From Luscinia megarhynchos (Eukaryota; Chordata; Aves; Passeriformes; Turdidae): a stretch of 64,000 nucleotides of DNA. Below the pieces are notes generated by a model that did not search any database, was not told the DNA's origin, and worked only from the letters and a program-made list of their open reading frames with translations. The first letter of the stretch is position 1; each line of letters starts with the position of its first letter. A program made the position numbers and the translations under genes. Below, in pieces: positions 50,701 to 61,149 of this stretch. Location: assembly GCA_034336665.1 (NCBI GenBank), contig CM067576.1, forward strand, positions 10,903,385 through 10,967,384, written 5' to 3'.

Positions 50701-51113
50701 TTTAAATCCCTTTGAAGGGAAGGTGCTGACAGACTCCCCTTGATGGCTCTGTGCCAGAACTGCTTCCACATCATTCAAGGACACTGAATGATAGAGAGAG
50801 ATCTCTGTGTGTCCATGTTCATCCTCCCAGAGCATGGGTGAGACTGGTGAGCCTTTGGGGCCAGCCTGGTGGGCTCTGGGAGCTGTCAGAGCTGTCATTG
50901 TCTCTGTCCAGAACATGGGAGTGAAGATGAACACTTAGCAGAGGTGGCTCTGGTTTGACTTGGTGCACAGCTGGTGAGCACTGATGTAAAAAGCACCCAA
51001 CTTTTTGTCTCTTCTTTTCTATTTGTAGGTTTATTCTTCAGCCTAAAGGAGTGATTCATAATCAGCTCTTAGAAAAACAGAGAATAGCCGAAGAGAAAAT
51101 TAAGGAGTTAGAG
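35720..51113 (+). CDS. PFDN1: PFDN1 (prefoldin subunit 1), exons 1-3, 3' partial
   Basis: Beta-type subunit of prefoldin, the six-subunit cytosolic co-chaperone that passes unfolded actin and tubulin to the CCT chaperonin. Exons: 35720-35752, 35944-36110 and 51029-51113, with GT/AG introns and matching phases. Together they encode 95 residues: MAAPVDLELKK; an N-terminal coiled-coil helix (AFSELQAKVMDTQQKVKLAD, TKTKKHAHLTDTEVMMLVDE); the beta-hairpin region (MYEGVGRM|FILQPKGVIHNQL); and the start of the C-terminal helix (EKQRIAEEKIKELE). Human PFDN1 has 122 residues, so a last exon of about 27 codons is missing. I searched to 64,000 for its KKSYLERSVKEAEDN-like sequence and did not find it, so it should lie to the right. 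Confidence 0.95.
35944..36110 (+). CDS. PFDN1: PFDN1 exon 2
   Basis: This 167-nt exon follows a 191-bp GC-rich intron (acceptor CCTGGCCAG). It encodes AFSELQ to VGRM, nearly identical to the mammalian protein, and ends in the middle of the Met codon (AT|GTGAGT). A CR1 copy begins about 45 bp after the donor. Confidence 0.95.
36155..36640 (+). mobile_element. CR1 LINE 3' region at the start of PFDN1 intron 2
   Basis: Sense CR1 of a different subtype from the 34.8 kb copy: 'ctggagcgtgtccagagaa', 'ctgtgggggctcagtctgga', 'ggggctgcccagggagatgg', 'catccctggaggtgtttaa', ending 'gattgattctctgattctga'. The start cannot be set exactly because it runs into the GC-rich intron. Confidence 0.85.
40118..40185. 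repeat. Hairpin-forming inverted repeat in PFDN1 intron 2
   Basis: Arm 1 at 40,118-40,141 (core GCAGCTGTCCC-TATAAAA) and arm 2 at 40,163-40,185 (TTTTAT-GGGACAGCTGT) pair over about 22 base pairs with one bulged U and one G-U pair, around a 21-nt loop. The surroundings are AT-rich. Stem length, loop and single bulge resemble a microRNA precursor, but a small palindromic transposon remnant would look the same. No expression evidence is available from sequence. Confidence 0.75.
50214..50610 (-). mobile_element. CR1 LINE 3' region in PFDN1 intron 2
   Basis: Antisense CR1 beginning at 'aatcacagacgggtgtgggt', with 'gggcagggacaccttccact', 'ttggacacttccagggatgg' and 'gcagccacagcttctctgg', and ending near 'gtacaacctcaactccctca'. 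It ends about 420 bp before PFDN1 exon 3. Confidence 0.88.
51029..51113 (+). CDS. PFDN1: PFDN1 exon 3
   Basis: This 85-nt exon has a good pyrimidine tract and acceptor (CTATTTGTAG|G) and a consensus donor (GAG|GTAAGT). It completes the split Met, then encodes FILQPKGVIHNQLLEKQR to KELE and ends in phase 0. Codon use is AT-richer than in exons 1-2, as expected outside the CpG island. Confidence 0.95.
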
Positions 51114-52456
51114 GTAAGTTTTCAACAAGTGATGATGAAAGTTAAACATGAAAGGTCAACAAGATACTCCTTGCTACATCTCTTGTTTCTATCTGACCCT
51201 TTTCATGCTGAAGGATTGTAACTAGATGAAACAGCCTGTTGCAAGTAACCTCCAGGAAGCTCAAGTTACTTGGTTCCTTTCCTAGATCTACAGACCAGTA
51301 GGGATTGATTGTTTGCTCTATGCCCTGGTATGAAAACTGGGAGCGAGGGATTCAAATGAGATTAGTAAGAGCAAGGTCTAAACCAAGCAAAATGATATTT
51401 GTGTGCTTATTTGCAGCAGATAAGTGATGCAAATTTTCGCCAGTGTTGTGGGTATTTAAAGGTTACACTGGCTCAGAACAATTACACAAATTCATGGAAG
51501 AGAAATCCATCGAGAATTACCAAATATGTAGAAATGGCATCCTGCTCAGGAAGTCCCTGAGCTAAAAATGCCTGGAGGGTGGGAAAGTATGAGGAGGAAG
51601 TACCGTATAGGCCTGCCCTGTCCTTACACTCTGCCCTTAAGCATCTGCCTGGGACTGCTGTTGAAGAGCAGATCTGAGGGGAGATGGGGCTTTGTTTTGA
51701 CAGTGTGGTCAGAGCACTTCTGTGTTCTTGTGTTTATCTGGTTGGAGTATTCAAGGCAGAGAAGGATATCTAGGAAATAGAAAGTAGTGTCTGCACAAGT
51801 TCCAGTGTTCAAACAGGCTATCTGGAGAATCTTGACTATCTGCTTGTGGCTGCGTCTACAGCTTGCAGTTCTTCTGAGAAGAAGTGCAAAATGTACTTTT
51901 CCAAGGCTGCTAGTGTGTAATTTTTTTTTCACCTAAAATATTGATAGAAACCCCTGTTTCTTGTTTTTTGAGGAATGACAGAGGAAGCATAGACCAGCTG
52001 TGTCAAGCTGCTTTTCCCATCTGTTACTGTTTTGGAGAAAGTGATGTGGACATCAAATAAGTAAGGACAAGCAGGAATAGGAAGTCTGTGTTCAAACTCA
52101 CTCACGCAGTTCCTTCTCTGTTGTCTCCTACTTACTTGCAGTAAGCAGCAGTTGAGTCTATGTTTTTTTAATCCCTTCTTAAAATTCAGTCTGCCTGAGG
52201 AGCTGTGGAGCAAGTCCATCCCCAGATGTTGTGTTGCCTGTGCCTCTAAGGAGGTTTCTGTTTCTGCCCACAAAAACTCTTTTTGCACAGGTCAAATGAG
52301 TGGACAGGCTGTGTATCTAAGGGGGTGTGCAGGCAAGGCATAGTCATTTTTATGGTTGTGGGGTAAAAGCAGTTGTATCTTTGCTCCTTTGGAACCATCC
52401 CAGATGCCAGTGGCTTTATGCAAAGACAGCCCTGCAATTGGGTTGGAGGACTTCAT

Positions 52457-52732
52457 GGCAGCACCTCTGGGTTTAGAGGCAGGTGGAATGTGGCTGGCAG
52501 CACCTCTGGGTTTGGAGGCAGGTGGAATGTGGCTGGCAGCACCTCTGGGTTTGGAGGCAGGGGGAATGTGGCTGGCAGCACCTCTGGGTTTGGGACCAGG
52601 TGGAATGTGGCTGGCAGCACCTCTGGGTTTAGAGGCAGGTGGAATGTGGCTGGCAGCACCTCTGGGTTTGGGACCAGGTGGAATGTGACTGGCAGCACCT
52701 CTGGGTTTGGAGGCAGGGGAACATGGATGGCA
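52457..52732 (+). repeat. 39-bp minisatellite, seven copies
   Basis: Tandem units of 39 bp starting GGCAGCACCTCTGGGTTT begin at 52,457, 52,496, 52,535, 52,574, 52,613, 52,652 and 52,691; the last is degenerate. Variants fall into types by the middle bases (TAGAGGCAGGTGG, TGGAGGCAGGTGG, TGGAGGCAGGGGG, TGGGACCAGGTGG). Because 39 is divisible by three, reading frames stay open through the array on both strands, which explains the repetitive 110-, 123- and 170-codon open frames here. They are not supported as genes. Confidence 0.95.
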
Positions 52733-54285
52733 GCCTGTTTACAAACTGCCTCTGGGGTCCCTTGCTGCCAGCTCCAGTGGGCTGTGGTCAGCTTTTTGGC
52801 TACTGTGCCCTTCAGCTGTGCCATCTGGGTTTCTTCCTGTTCCTGGTGGGGAATTATCTTACCTCCTGAACTTCCCGATCACTGAGTTCAGCAGAATGGG
52901 TGGAATTTCCCACAAATTATAACTTTTGCTGTTCTTACACAAAGCCTCAGAACTGGCTGCTTCACAAATGTGTTTTCTGCTTCGTTGCTGAATCTCTGGT
53001 TATGGTCATTGAGTTGAAGTTTCCGGCAATAGTGACGGTCTCAAAAGGTGGTTGGAGTGAAAAGGTGGCTGCCACATGGGTTGGTTTTTCTTTTCAATCA
53101 TGAGTAGTAAGGCTCAGAATGCCAGCACATTCAAAAGTTTATGTTAAGAAAACATTCAAGTCATCTTTTAACTGATCTCATTCCAGTTGGCTGTGGCAGT
53201 TTTGTGAAGAGGGTTTTCCTTAGGCCTGGGATTCCCCCTTGAAGAGGACAAGCACTTAGGCTGACAACTGCTGGAAACTGAGATTTCAGGGGAAGTACCT
53301 GAGTCCAACTCAGCGAGCACTTATCACAGGAGCAGGGGATTTTGGTGTCCTGAAAACAAGTTGTGACCAAAGCAGGAAGGAATGTGAAACTTTGTGACCT
53401 TGTGCTTCCACTGCATCGTTGTAAAATAAATATCAAACCAAGAAAGGTTAAACATCTCTCCATTCATTATTAAAACTGGAAGGGTTTTAAAGCTTAGGTT
53501 TATATTTTACATTGTTAACTACCTTATGACTTACTCACATTTCTCACTTTGCACAGCTGAATCAGGCTGATCAGAGTAATCCCCCAGTACCCTATGGTGT
53601 GGCTGATCTCATTGCACATGTAGCTGAGCTTGAGGCAATTGTGCTTTGCTATGATGACATTATTGCCAAGGGATTGTGAAATGTGTATTTTTTGATACAT
53701 GCCTGAATCTGAGAAATGCTCTCTCCTCTACCTTGGTGCTGTTTGCAGAGGAGCACAGCACAGAGGGCTGGGTTCACTGCTGAGCTCTTCTGGAAATTCA
53801 TCCAGCTGTGTAGCAAGGAGATTTTCATCTGCCTGTTGTTGAAACTGTGTCTTTAACTCACTTCAGAGGTGTGAGCTGGTTTTGCTGACATTCACAGCTG
53901 CCAGTGGACTTTGAAAACTGTGAGGAGTTTTGTGCCTTTTCTCCCTCTGACATTCTCCACTGCAGTACATGATTGCAGTCATTGCCTTTCCCTCCCTTCC
54001 CTCTCATGGGTTTCTCCACTGAACTCCATTGTATTTTTCTAAGACAGCATCACAAAATTGATGGGATGCTCCTGGTTTGGGCCTCCTTGCAGCAAGGACA
54101 GCCAGACCTTTCCTTGTTAAGGGCTGGAACAAGCATTAAGGGCTGGGAAAATAAGCACCAAGGGTGTGGATGAGGGGGCAGCTAGTTATTCTGCAGAAGT
54201 TCTTGGAAGAAAACCAAAGGTAGCTTTACCTTGCTTGTTAAAGCTGCGTGTATCTGTGGTCATTAATGTATCTAAGTATATGTAT

Positions 54286-54660
54286 GAAATCATAGAATGG
54301 TTTTGGTTGGAAAGGTTTGGATGACTTTAAGATCATCTCACTCCACCCCTCTGACATGGGCAGGGACACGTTCCACTAGACCAGGTTGTTCCAGGTATGG
54401 GGCAGCCACAGCTTCTTTGGGCTACCTGTGCCAGGGCCTCACCAGCCTCAGCTAGTAAAGAATTTATTTCTAATTTCCCATCTAAATTTTCCCTCTTTCA
54501 GTTTGAACCCATTGTTCCTTGTTGTGTCACTCCAGTTCTTGATAGAGAGTATATCTCTGGCTTCCCTGTAGGGCCCTCCAGGTCCTAGAAGGTTCTGTGA
54601 GGTTTCCACACAACCTTGTAGTCTCCATGCTGGAGAGCCCCAATGTTCTCAGCCTGTAAA
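54286..54660 (-). mobile_element. CR1 LINE 3' region in PFDN1 intron 3
   Basis: Antisense CR1 starting at the terminal 'aaatcatagaatggttttgg' (the reverse of the CR1 3' end), with 'gggcagggacacgttccact', 'ggggcagccacagcttcttt' and 'gtgccagggcctcaccagcc'. A block usually found after 'ccaggttgttcca' is deleted relative to the other copies. Confidence 0.88.
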
Positions 54661-57600
54661 CTCCATATGCACCTGTGTGGCATTCTGAACTTCACAACTT
54701 GTATCTAATCCTTTGGAATCCAAACACACTGGCCAGGCTTGCTGGCACAATAGCTGTGCCTGCTGGCTTACCCAAAACTCCAGAGATTGGTGCCATCAGC
54801 TCCCTCACACACCAGCACGGGACCCGTCCTGCTTCACAGGAGCCATTGGATTTTTCCAGTCCTGATACTATCAAATTCTTGTTGTGTTTCACGGTGCAAG
54901 GGGTATGTGTTAAATCTATTTTGAAAGCATTCTAAAGGGATGAGCACAGACTCTTTTTAGCTCAGCAATGTTTGTGCAGTATTAGGAGAAAAACCAAGTA
55001 ATGTTTTTCTTCCCTTGTTTTTAAGGAAACATGATATGTGAGGGGTGGAACAATGCTTTGTTTCAGGAAATGTTATCCGTTTCCATTGTAGGGCTAGATG
55101 GATTCTGTTTTTAAATGTGGCATTTTAAAAAGAACAAACTCTATGATGTTATAAAGACATGGAAAATTGATTCTTCATTAGGGGTGGAGAAAGTGATTAT
55201 CACTGTGTGCTTTCTCTGATAATATCTGATAGTCCCCTTCTCTCCTGCTATATTCAGCTTGTTTAGTTGTCAGGCGTTGTCAGACTAAATTGCTAAAAAT
55301 AACAAATAAGGGGGAGGCTCTGCTGGGCAGCTCCGTCTGCTGCCACTGAATTTAGCTCCTTCGGGAAAAGGGCAAAAGCAACCTGCAGCTTTCTGGGTGA
55401 ATTGGATTTTGGTTTCCAACTCTGACCACGACATAGCTGTGTGCTTCTTTCCCAGGCAATTCTTTCACATGCCTGTGGGAGACTGAAAGTTTACTGCTGC
55501 TGAGATAAAGGGTTGGTTGGTTTCTTCTCTGGCTGCCTGGAGTAGAAAATACAATCAAGAAAGCTGTACCTAAAGGCTTGATTTCTAATTCAGAAATCCT
55601 TCATGCGAGCCCTAAAACACCATGTCCAGTTTCCCTGTCTCATGCAGAAAATGTCTTTGCTCTCCTTCCTGGTGGGGGAAGGAACACTGTGCTCTCAAAC
55701 GCTGCCGTGCTCCATGTTTGAAGCCTCAGGTGATGTTTGCAAAGCTGGTGAAGTTACACAGTGACTGCACTGAAATGCCTTGAGGTGATCACTGACTTCT
55801 TCCCCTGTGCTGCCTGAGCATAGTGGCTTCCATTTCTCTAATCTTCTTTTTCTGGGAGCTTTAAAATGGCTTTGCTGTAGCCCTGAGGCAGAGAGGTGGT
55901 GCTCCCCCCGTGATGAGTCGGCTCTGACAGTTGCCACAGCAGTATTTTCTTCCCCTGTGGGAGCAAAGATTTGGGCAGGTGAGGTGTGGCTGGGGAGAAG
56001 CACTGGAGCCTGGGGCAGGTATGGCTGGGATGGATGGACCTGCTCCCCTGGCCTCCGACGTGCTCCGGTGGCAACTCGCCTTCATTTTTTACTGAAACCC
56101 TCAGCATGGAGGCCAATTCTGTGGGTGGCTTTAACGATGTGAAAACAAGTCTCTTGAGATTTGTGGTGCTCTTTGCAGACCACAAAGCGCTCATCAGAAG
56201 GTAGCAATTGTTAGGCTGTTCCCAAGTTAGACCAATTTCTTCCAGGGATTTACAGCGCAGAAGTTCTCATAGCATGGTTTGCTTTGGGGTAGGCCAGTGC
56301 CCAGGAATGTGTGGTGGGCTTTTTAACTAAACAGGGGGAAATAAGGAATGCTTCTGTTTGCTTTGGAGAGGGGAAGCCTCAAGAATAACTCTCTGTGCAT
56401 CAGCCTGGAGCAGATTCGACTTTGGATGAGGGTGCTGTTCCTTCATTCCATAGCTGGCATGTGTGCACGTAGAAGGGGCAGGATTTTAAATACAAGTTGT
56501 CACTGAAGTTGTCCCTTATTTCTCTGTGTGTGCATAGGCAAGGTCAGTCCCTCTGCTTGCTGTAGACGGAGGCAGGACACCTAATGTGGGGACAGGTGGA
56601 GTATGGAAGTGAGTTTACTATGTAGGATTAGTGTCTGGGCTTGTGGACATTTGTAATCGTGGATATTTTAGGAGGAAGCTATGGGATCTCTACAAATGAT
56701 GGATGTTAGGATGAAGATGAGGTGCAGACCCTCAACAGACCTTTGGTAGGGACCAGGCAATATCCAGCATCTTGCATGGCTTTGGATGTTGGAAGCAGCT
56801 GTGGGTGTCTGGGCAGGTCCTTCTGGACACACATTTGGACTTGGTGACGTTCCTGGGAAATATGTTTCATCTTGACTCTTGGCTGGTGTCATCCCACATC
56901 TGAGTCTGTGCCCTCACTGAGGGTTGGTTGCTCCTGTATTTCAGGCTGCAAAGCTGCAGGCTTAGCTTGCTTTTTGAGGACATGGGTGGTCCAGCTGCTT
57001 GCCTGTCAGCTGTGGAGCATCAACAGGCACTCCTGTGGGAGAGCAGAGCGCAGCCTGCATGGGCAGAGCTGTTACCAGCGGTCTGCCCTCCATCAGAGCC
57101 TTGTTTGGAGGAAGGGAGTAGCCAAAGCTCAATTTTTTCGCCCCTATAATTCTGTCTGTCTTACAGGGAGGAGAATCTGTGTTCTCATTCCTGGTATTTT
57201 GAAATGAAAGCTATACTGAGCAATGAGGAAAATGGGCTTCAAAATGACAAAACATTGAGGAGGTTGAGAGTGTAATGGACACAGAGTTAACGTTACCAGC
57301 ACAAAATCCTGCTTTGTGGAGAGGCCCTTTGACATTGGACTGGGGCCACACAATTTAAGGTAAATGCTGGAGGAACTGGGGCATAGCTAATGCTGCTCTA
57401 ATTCTTTCTGTTCCCAAAACTGACTCTGCTGATGGTTACATGAAGAACAGGCCTTCACAGCTGTGAGGAATCATTCACTTCACTTCTTTTTAATGTTTAG
57501 AGCCTCAAGGCCTGTCTTGTTTGTCAAAAATGAGGGTGGCAAAAAGATTGTGTTCTTACAGCTGAACTTCATGGGTGTTTCTCTGTTGTGTGACTGTCAC

Positions 57601-58381
57601 CTTTCATCAGACAGATGGAAATCTGTGTGCAGCCAGCACCTTGCAGATTTTAAAGGCAGCAAGTGCTCCTCAGTATCTGCAGGGAAGAAGGTGGATCTGT
57701 TTAAAAGCTGGCTCTTAGTCCTGTGTTAAATTTGTTAGATAAAGATCAAATAACAGTATGTTCTGCTTTGAAAATTGTGTAAGAAGCTTGTCATGTGTTA
57801 AATAGTGCACAAGTCACTGGTTGCAAAACATAATGTTGGAATCTTAGAGGCACATGGGAAAGAAATTCTCACATTTCAAAGCAGAGAGGGTGGAGGGGTC
57901 ATCTGCCACCTTAGACCTGGGATGGCTTGTAAAAACTAATGTCTCACCACATTTTTGTGAAGAATGGTTGTGGATAATGTTGATTTGAGTGCAATGACAT
58001 TTATTTATATCATCACACGTGTGTGGGTATGCAGTGGCAAGGCTGGATCTCTTATTTGGAGCAATCATTCACTGCAACAGGTTTTCAAACTCCCAGATTT
58101 TTGCAAACAGTTGTTTAATTAGTAATTCTTTGTTAGTCTTCCCTGTACTGCAGACTGCAAAGTAAGCACACAAACCAACTGAGAGGGCAAAGGCTTTATG
58201 AAGGAAGAACTGGAATTTGATGACTTAGCTTTCACTGTTCCTACCTTTATTTTTAGGCTGAATAATTGTAGATTTTAAAAGCAAGAGAATAATTAACATG
58301 GGGTTGTTTGCTTCCTTTTAAAGTCCTTTAGAGGCTAGTTGTAGACATGCTTTCAAAATAAAGGCATCTCAGAACTTGGTT

Positions 58382-58431
58382 TTAGGGTTTTTTTGGAGGG
58401 AGGGAATTACTCTTGATTAAAAAAACCCTAA
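58382..58431. repeat. Short inverted repeat TTAGGGTTTTTTT / AAAAAAACCCTAA
   Basis: Perfect 13-bp arms at 58,382-58,394 and 58,419-58,431 with a 24-nt spacer. The arms contain one telomere-like TTAGGG word each, but there is no tandem array, so a telomeric origin is not supported. Confidence 0.7.
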
Positions 58432-61102
58432 CAACCTAACAGAGAACTTTTCAAGCAACTCTTGCCAGTACACTCACATTCCTTTGTAATTCAGAGGAAA
58501 GTGAAACACATTGTGCATTAATAAAAACCCACTTCTGCTGCTGTGTCTGAATGGTTTTGTCCATCCAGGAACCTACATTTAGTCATCTGAGCCTGAAAGC
58601 ATCTCTTGTTTCCTCTGATTAGCATTAAGCTGCCTGTATGGTTACACTGAAATCATTTTAACACCAAGTTGGTTGATAAAGTGTCATTTTAGAGCAGGGT
58701 CTGATTCATTGTCAAAGCTCTCCTTTGTGCTTATGGCTGCAGAAGTATCCAAAGCAACGAGCTGAGCTGGATGTGGGTCCCTCTCCAAATTCCTCCTTGC
58801 ATGAGTAATAATTAGTCACCAACCCAGCACTGCTGTCCCTGCCTTAGTCACCAGGCCCCTGCAGTGGCTCCTGGCTGCTTTGTGCCAAGCAGCTCTGGGG
58901 AGGGGGATTATCTGTGCCCGATAAACCTCCATCCTGCTTCCATCTCCTCCTCCATCTCGCCTGGGGAGAACAGGAAACGATTATTTGGAAAGCGTGCTCC
59001 TGCCTGTTGGAGGCCTGACCCAGCCCTGAGTCAGCTGAACAAAGCCACACCTTGCTCCCAGGTATGCGGGGCAGCCCTCACGTCACGCTTCCTGCTGTCC
59101 CCGCTGCCTGGGCCACCCCCTGCTCCATCCCTCATGCCTTGCTGGTGGGCATGCAGCTGCTCTGGCTTCAGGGCTGTCTGACCTGGGTGGGGATGCTGCC
59201 TGCTTGGGAGTTGACACCATCTTTTTGTTGCTGATTTGTCTTTGAAATTTATGGAAATGATTTTTCTTTTTAAAGTGGCTTTGTTTGGCCAGGACTGCAA
59301 GAGCTGAAAGGTGTGGTGTGGTTTTGCAAAAGTCCTCCTGCCAGGAGGAATCCCGATGAGCCACAGCAGCTCTGTGGGACCACAGAAACTGAGGCTCTGG
59401 GTGAGGGAACTTACCACATTTTGCAAGAGGCAGTTTGGTGAGGGACATTTCCGCCGAAACAGAACGTGGGGGTTTTCAGGATCTGTGTGAGTTTCCCCTC
59501 CCTGAGTTCTCTGTTTGACCTGACTCTGCTGTCATAGCCTGGTTAGGGCACAGTATCTGACCTGGAGCAATGTGCTCCTGGAAACTGCTCTAAATGGGGA
59601 ATTGTGCCAAGAAGGGGTGTCCCTAAAGGAATCCTTTGGGTTGATAATATATTTCTGCTGCCACCTACTGAAAGGTTCCCATCGACTTGCTTTTGTAGCA
59701 GTTCACATCAGGCTAGGGTGCAGGAGTTCACTGGAATAATCTGGCATTTCCCACTCACCAAGAGGAACTGTCTCCATCTCTTCTGTTGGAAGTGCTGTCC
59801 TGTGCCTCACACAGTGAAGTGCTGCTGCCATGAGGCTGGGCTTGGGCACAAAGGCTGACAGGCAGCCTGGCTTTCTGCCCCTTACCTTGCCTCTTCTTCT
59901 CTTGAAGGCACCAAGTATGGAAGTTAATGGGGGCTTTTCCAGCTTAGCTTTTTCACAGTATGTTCATCGAAGTGCTTCAGTAATGATGGGAGGAGCTCAG
60001 CTGGTTGTGCTGTGGTAGGATCAATACATGATGATGGTGGATTTGCACCAGCAGTTCTTTAGGCAGGTGCTTTTAAGTTGGCAAATTTAGTTGTGTGCTT
60101 GATGTTTTCTCTTCTGCATTCTAACCCAGGTAGTTCTGAAGTGACTGTGGGTCCCCGTTACCTTGTGGAAGGAAGAGATGAGAGAACACCCAAGGGTCTG
60201 AATCATCACTTCTCCTCTTAGGTGTATGGCATCACACTTCTGTCAGCAGCTGTCGTCAGAAACCAGCTGGGCTCCCTTCCTATTCCAGGTCATTCATTCT
60301 TGAGCAAACTCTGGGCAACTTCCTAAGGCAATAACTGCTTGGAAAGTCTTGAAGTATATCTAAATATTTGGCGGTTGCTGTAGAGTAGTAATTCCCAATG
60401 TGTACATGTGCCACAGTGTTGAACTGGGTGAGGACCAGTGCTGGGTGGACCCATCAGGGCGTAGGGCTGCCTGCAGACCTACCCCACCCCATTGCTGGTG
60501 TCCACTGTTGCAGCTTCTCCTGGAGCAGGAGCAGCTGGGTGCTGTTCAGCAGGTCTACCTTCTTCCTTCAGGGGTTCCAAGTGAAATCCCCTTAAACAGA
60601 GCACACGTCCTCAGCACATCATCTTCCATGAGTCTGACCAAAATGTTTGCCTTGCCCAGGGTGTGTGTGCCAGGACTTGGAGTGCTGATCTGCACAGGGA
60701 GTTTGGGCACTGGCAACCCTTGAACAGCAGTGGTGGCCCCAAGAGTGAGGGCAGCTTGGGCTGCTGCTGCCTGGCCCCCAGTGCACGGGCAGCACAGTTT
60801 GCCATCCTCCCAGGGAAGATCCTTCTCCAGTCAACCACGTGCTCCCAACTCTAGCTCAGGATCTGCTGATTATTTTCCCACAGAGCCCTCAGGGAATGCC
60901 AAAAATGGTTTGAGTTAACTTTGGGGGATAAAGAAGCTCTTGGCTAGCCACAGGTTTACTGTGGTGTCACAGGATGAGTTGTCTCAGGGCTGCTGTCACT
61001 GCATCATGCCTGAAGACTGCAGCCTTCCTCAATGGAAGCCTTCTGAGTGTGAGAGTGGGATGCCAGAATCTGGTGGCTGGTAGCCAAGCATGCTGAGAGC
61101 CA

Positions 61103-61149
61103 TGGGAAGGGAGGCATTCTCTGGGAAGGGAGGCATTCTCTGGGAAGGG
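61103..61149 (+). repeat. 19-bp direct tandem repeat, 2.5 copies
   Basis: The unit TGGGAAGGGAGGCATTCTC is repeated exactly at 61,103 and 61,122, with a partial third copy (TGGGAAGGG) from 61,141. Identical copies suggest recent slippage. Confidence 0.9.

Larger units (their letters stand above)
36111..51028 (+). other. PFDN1: PFDN1 intron 2
   Basis: A 14.9 kb intron. Beyond a CR1 copy at its start, one at 50.2 kb and a hairpin at 40.1 kb, I see only unique sequence with long T/A runs (for example near 38,471-38,505, 39,068-39,082, 39,450-39,473, 43,405-43,440 and 45,155-45,168). None of the open frames has splice context or a recognisable motif. Confidence 0.85.

Noticed and set aside
52356..52885. 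Repetitive 110- and 170-codon frames, and a 123-codon antisense frame
   Set aside because: Produced by the 39-bp minisatellite, whose unit length keeps all frames in register.
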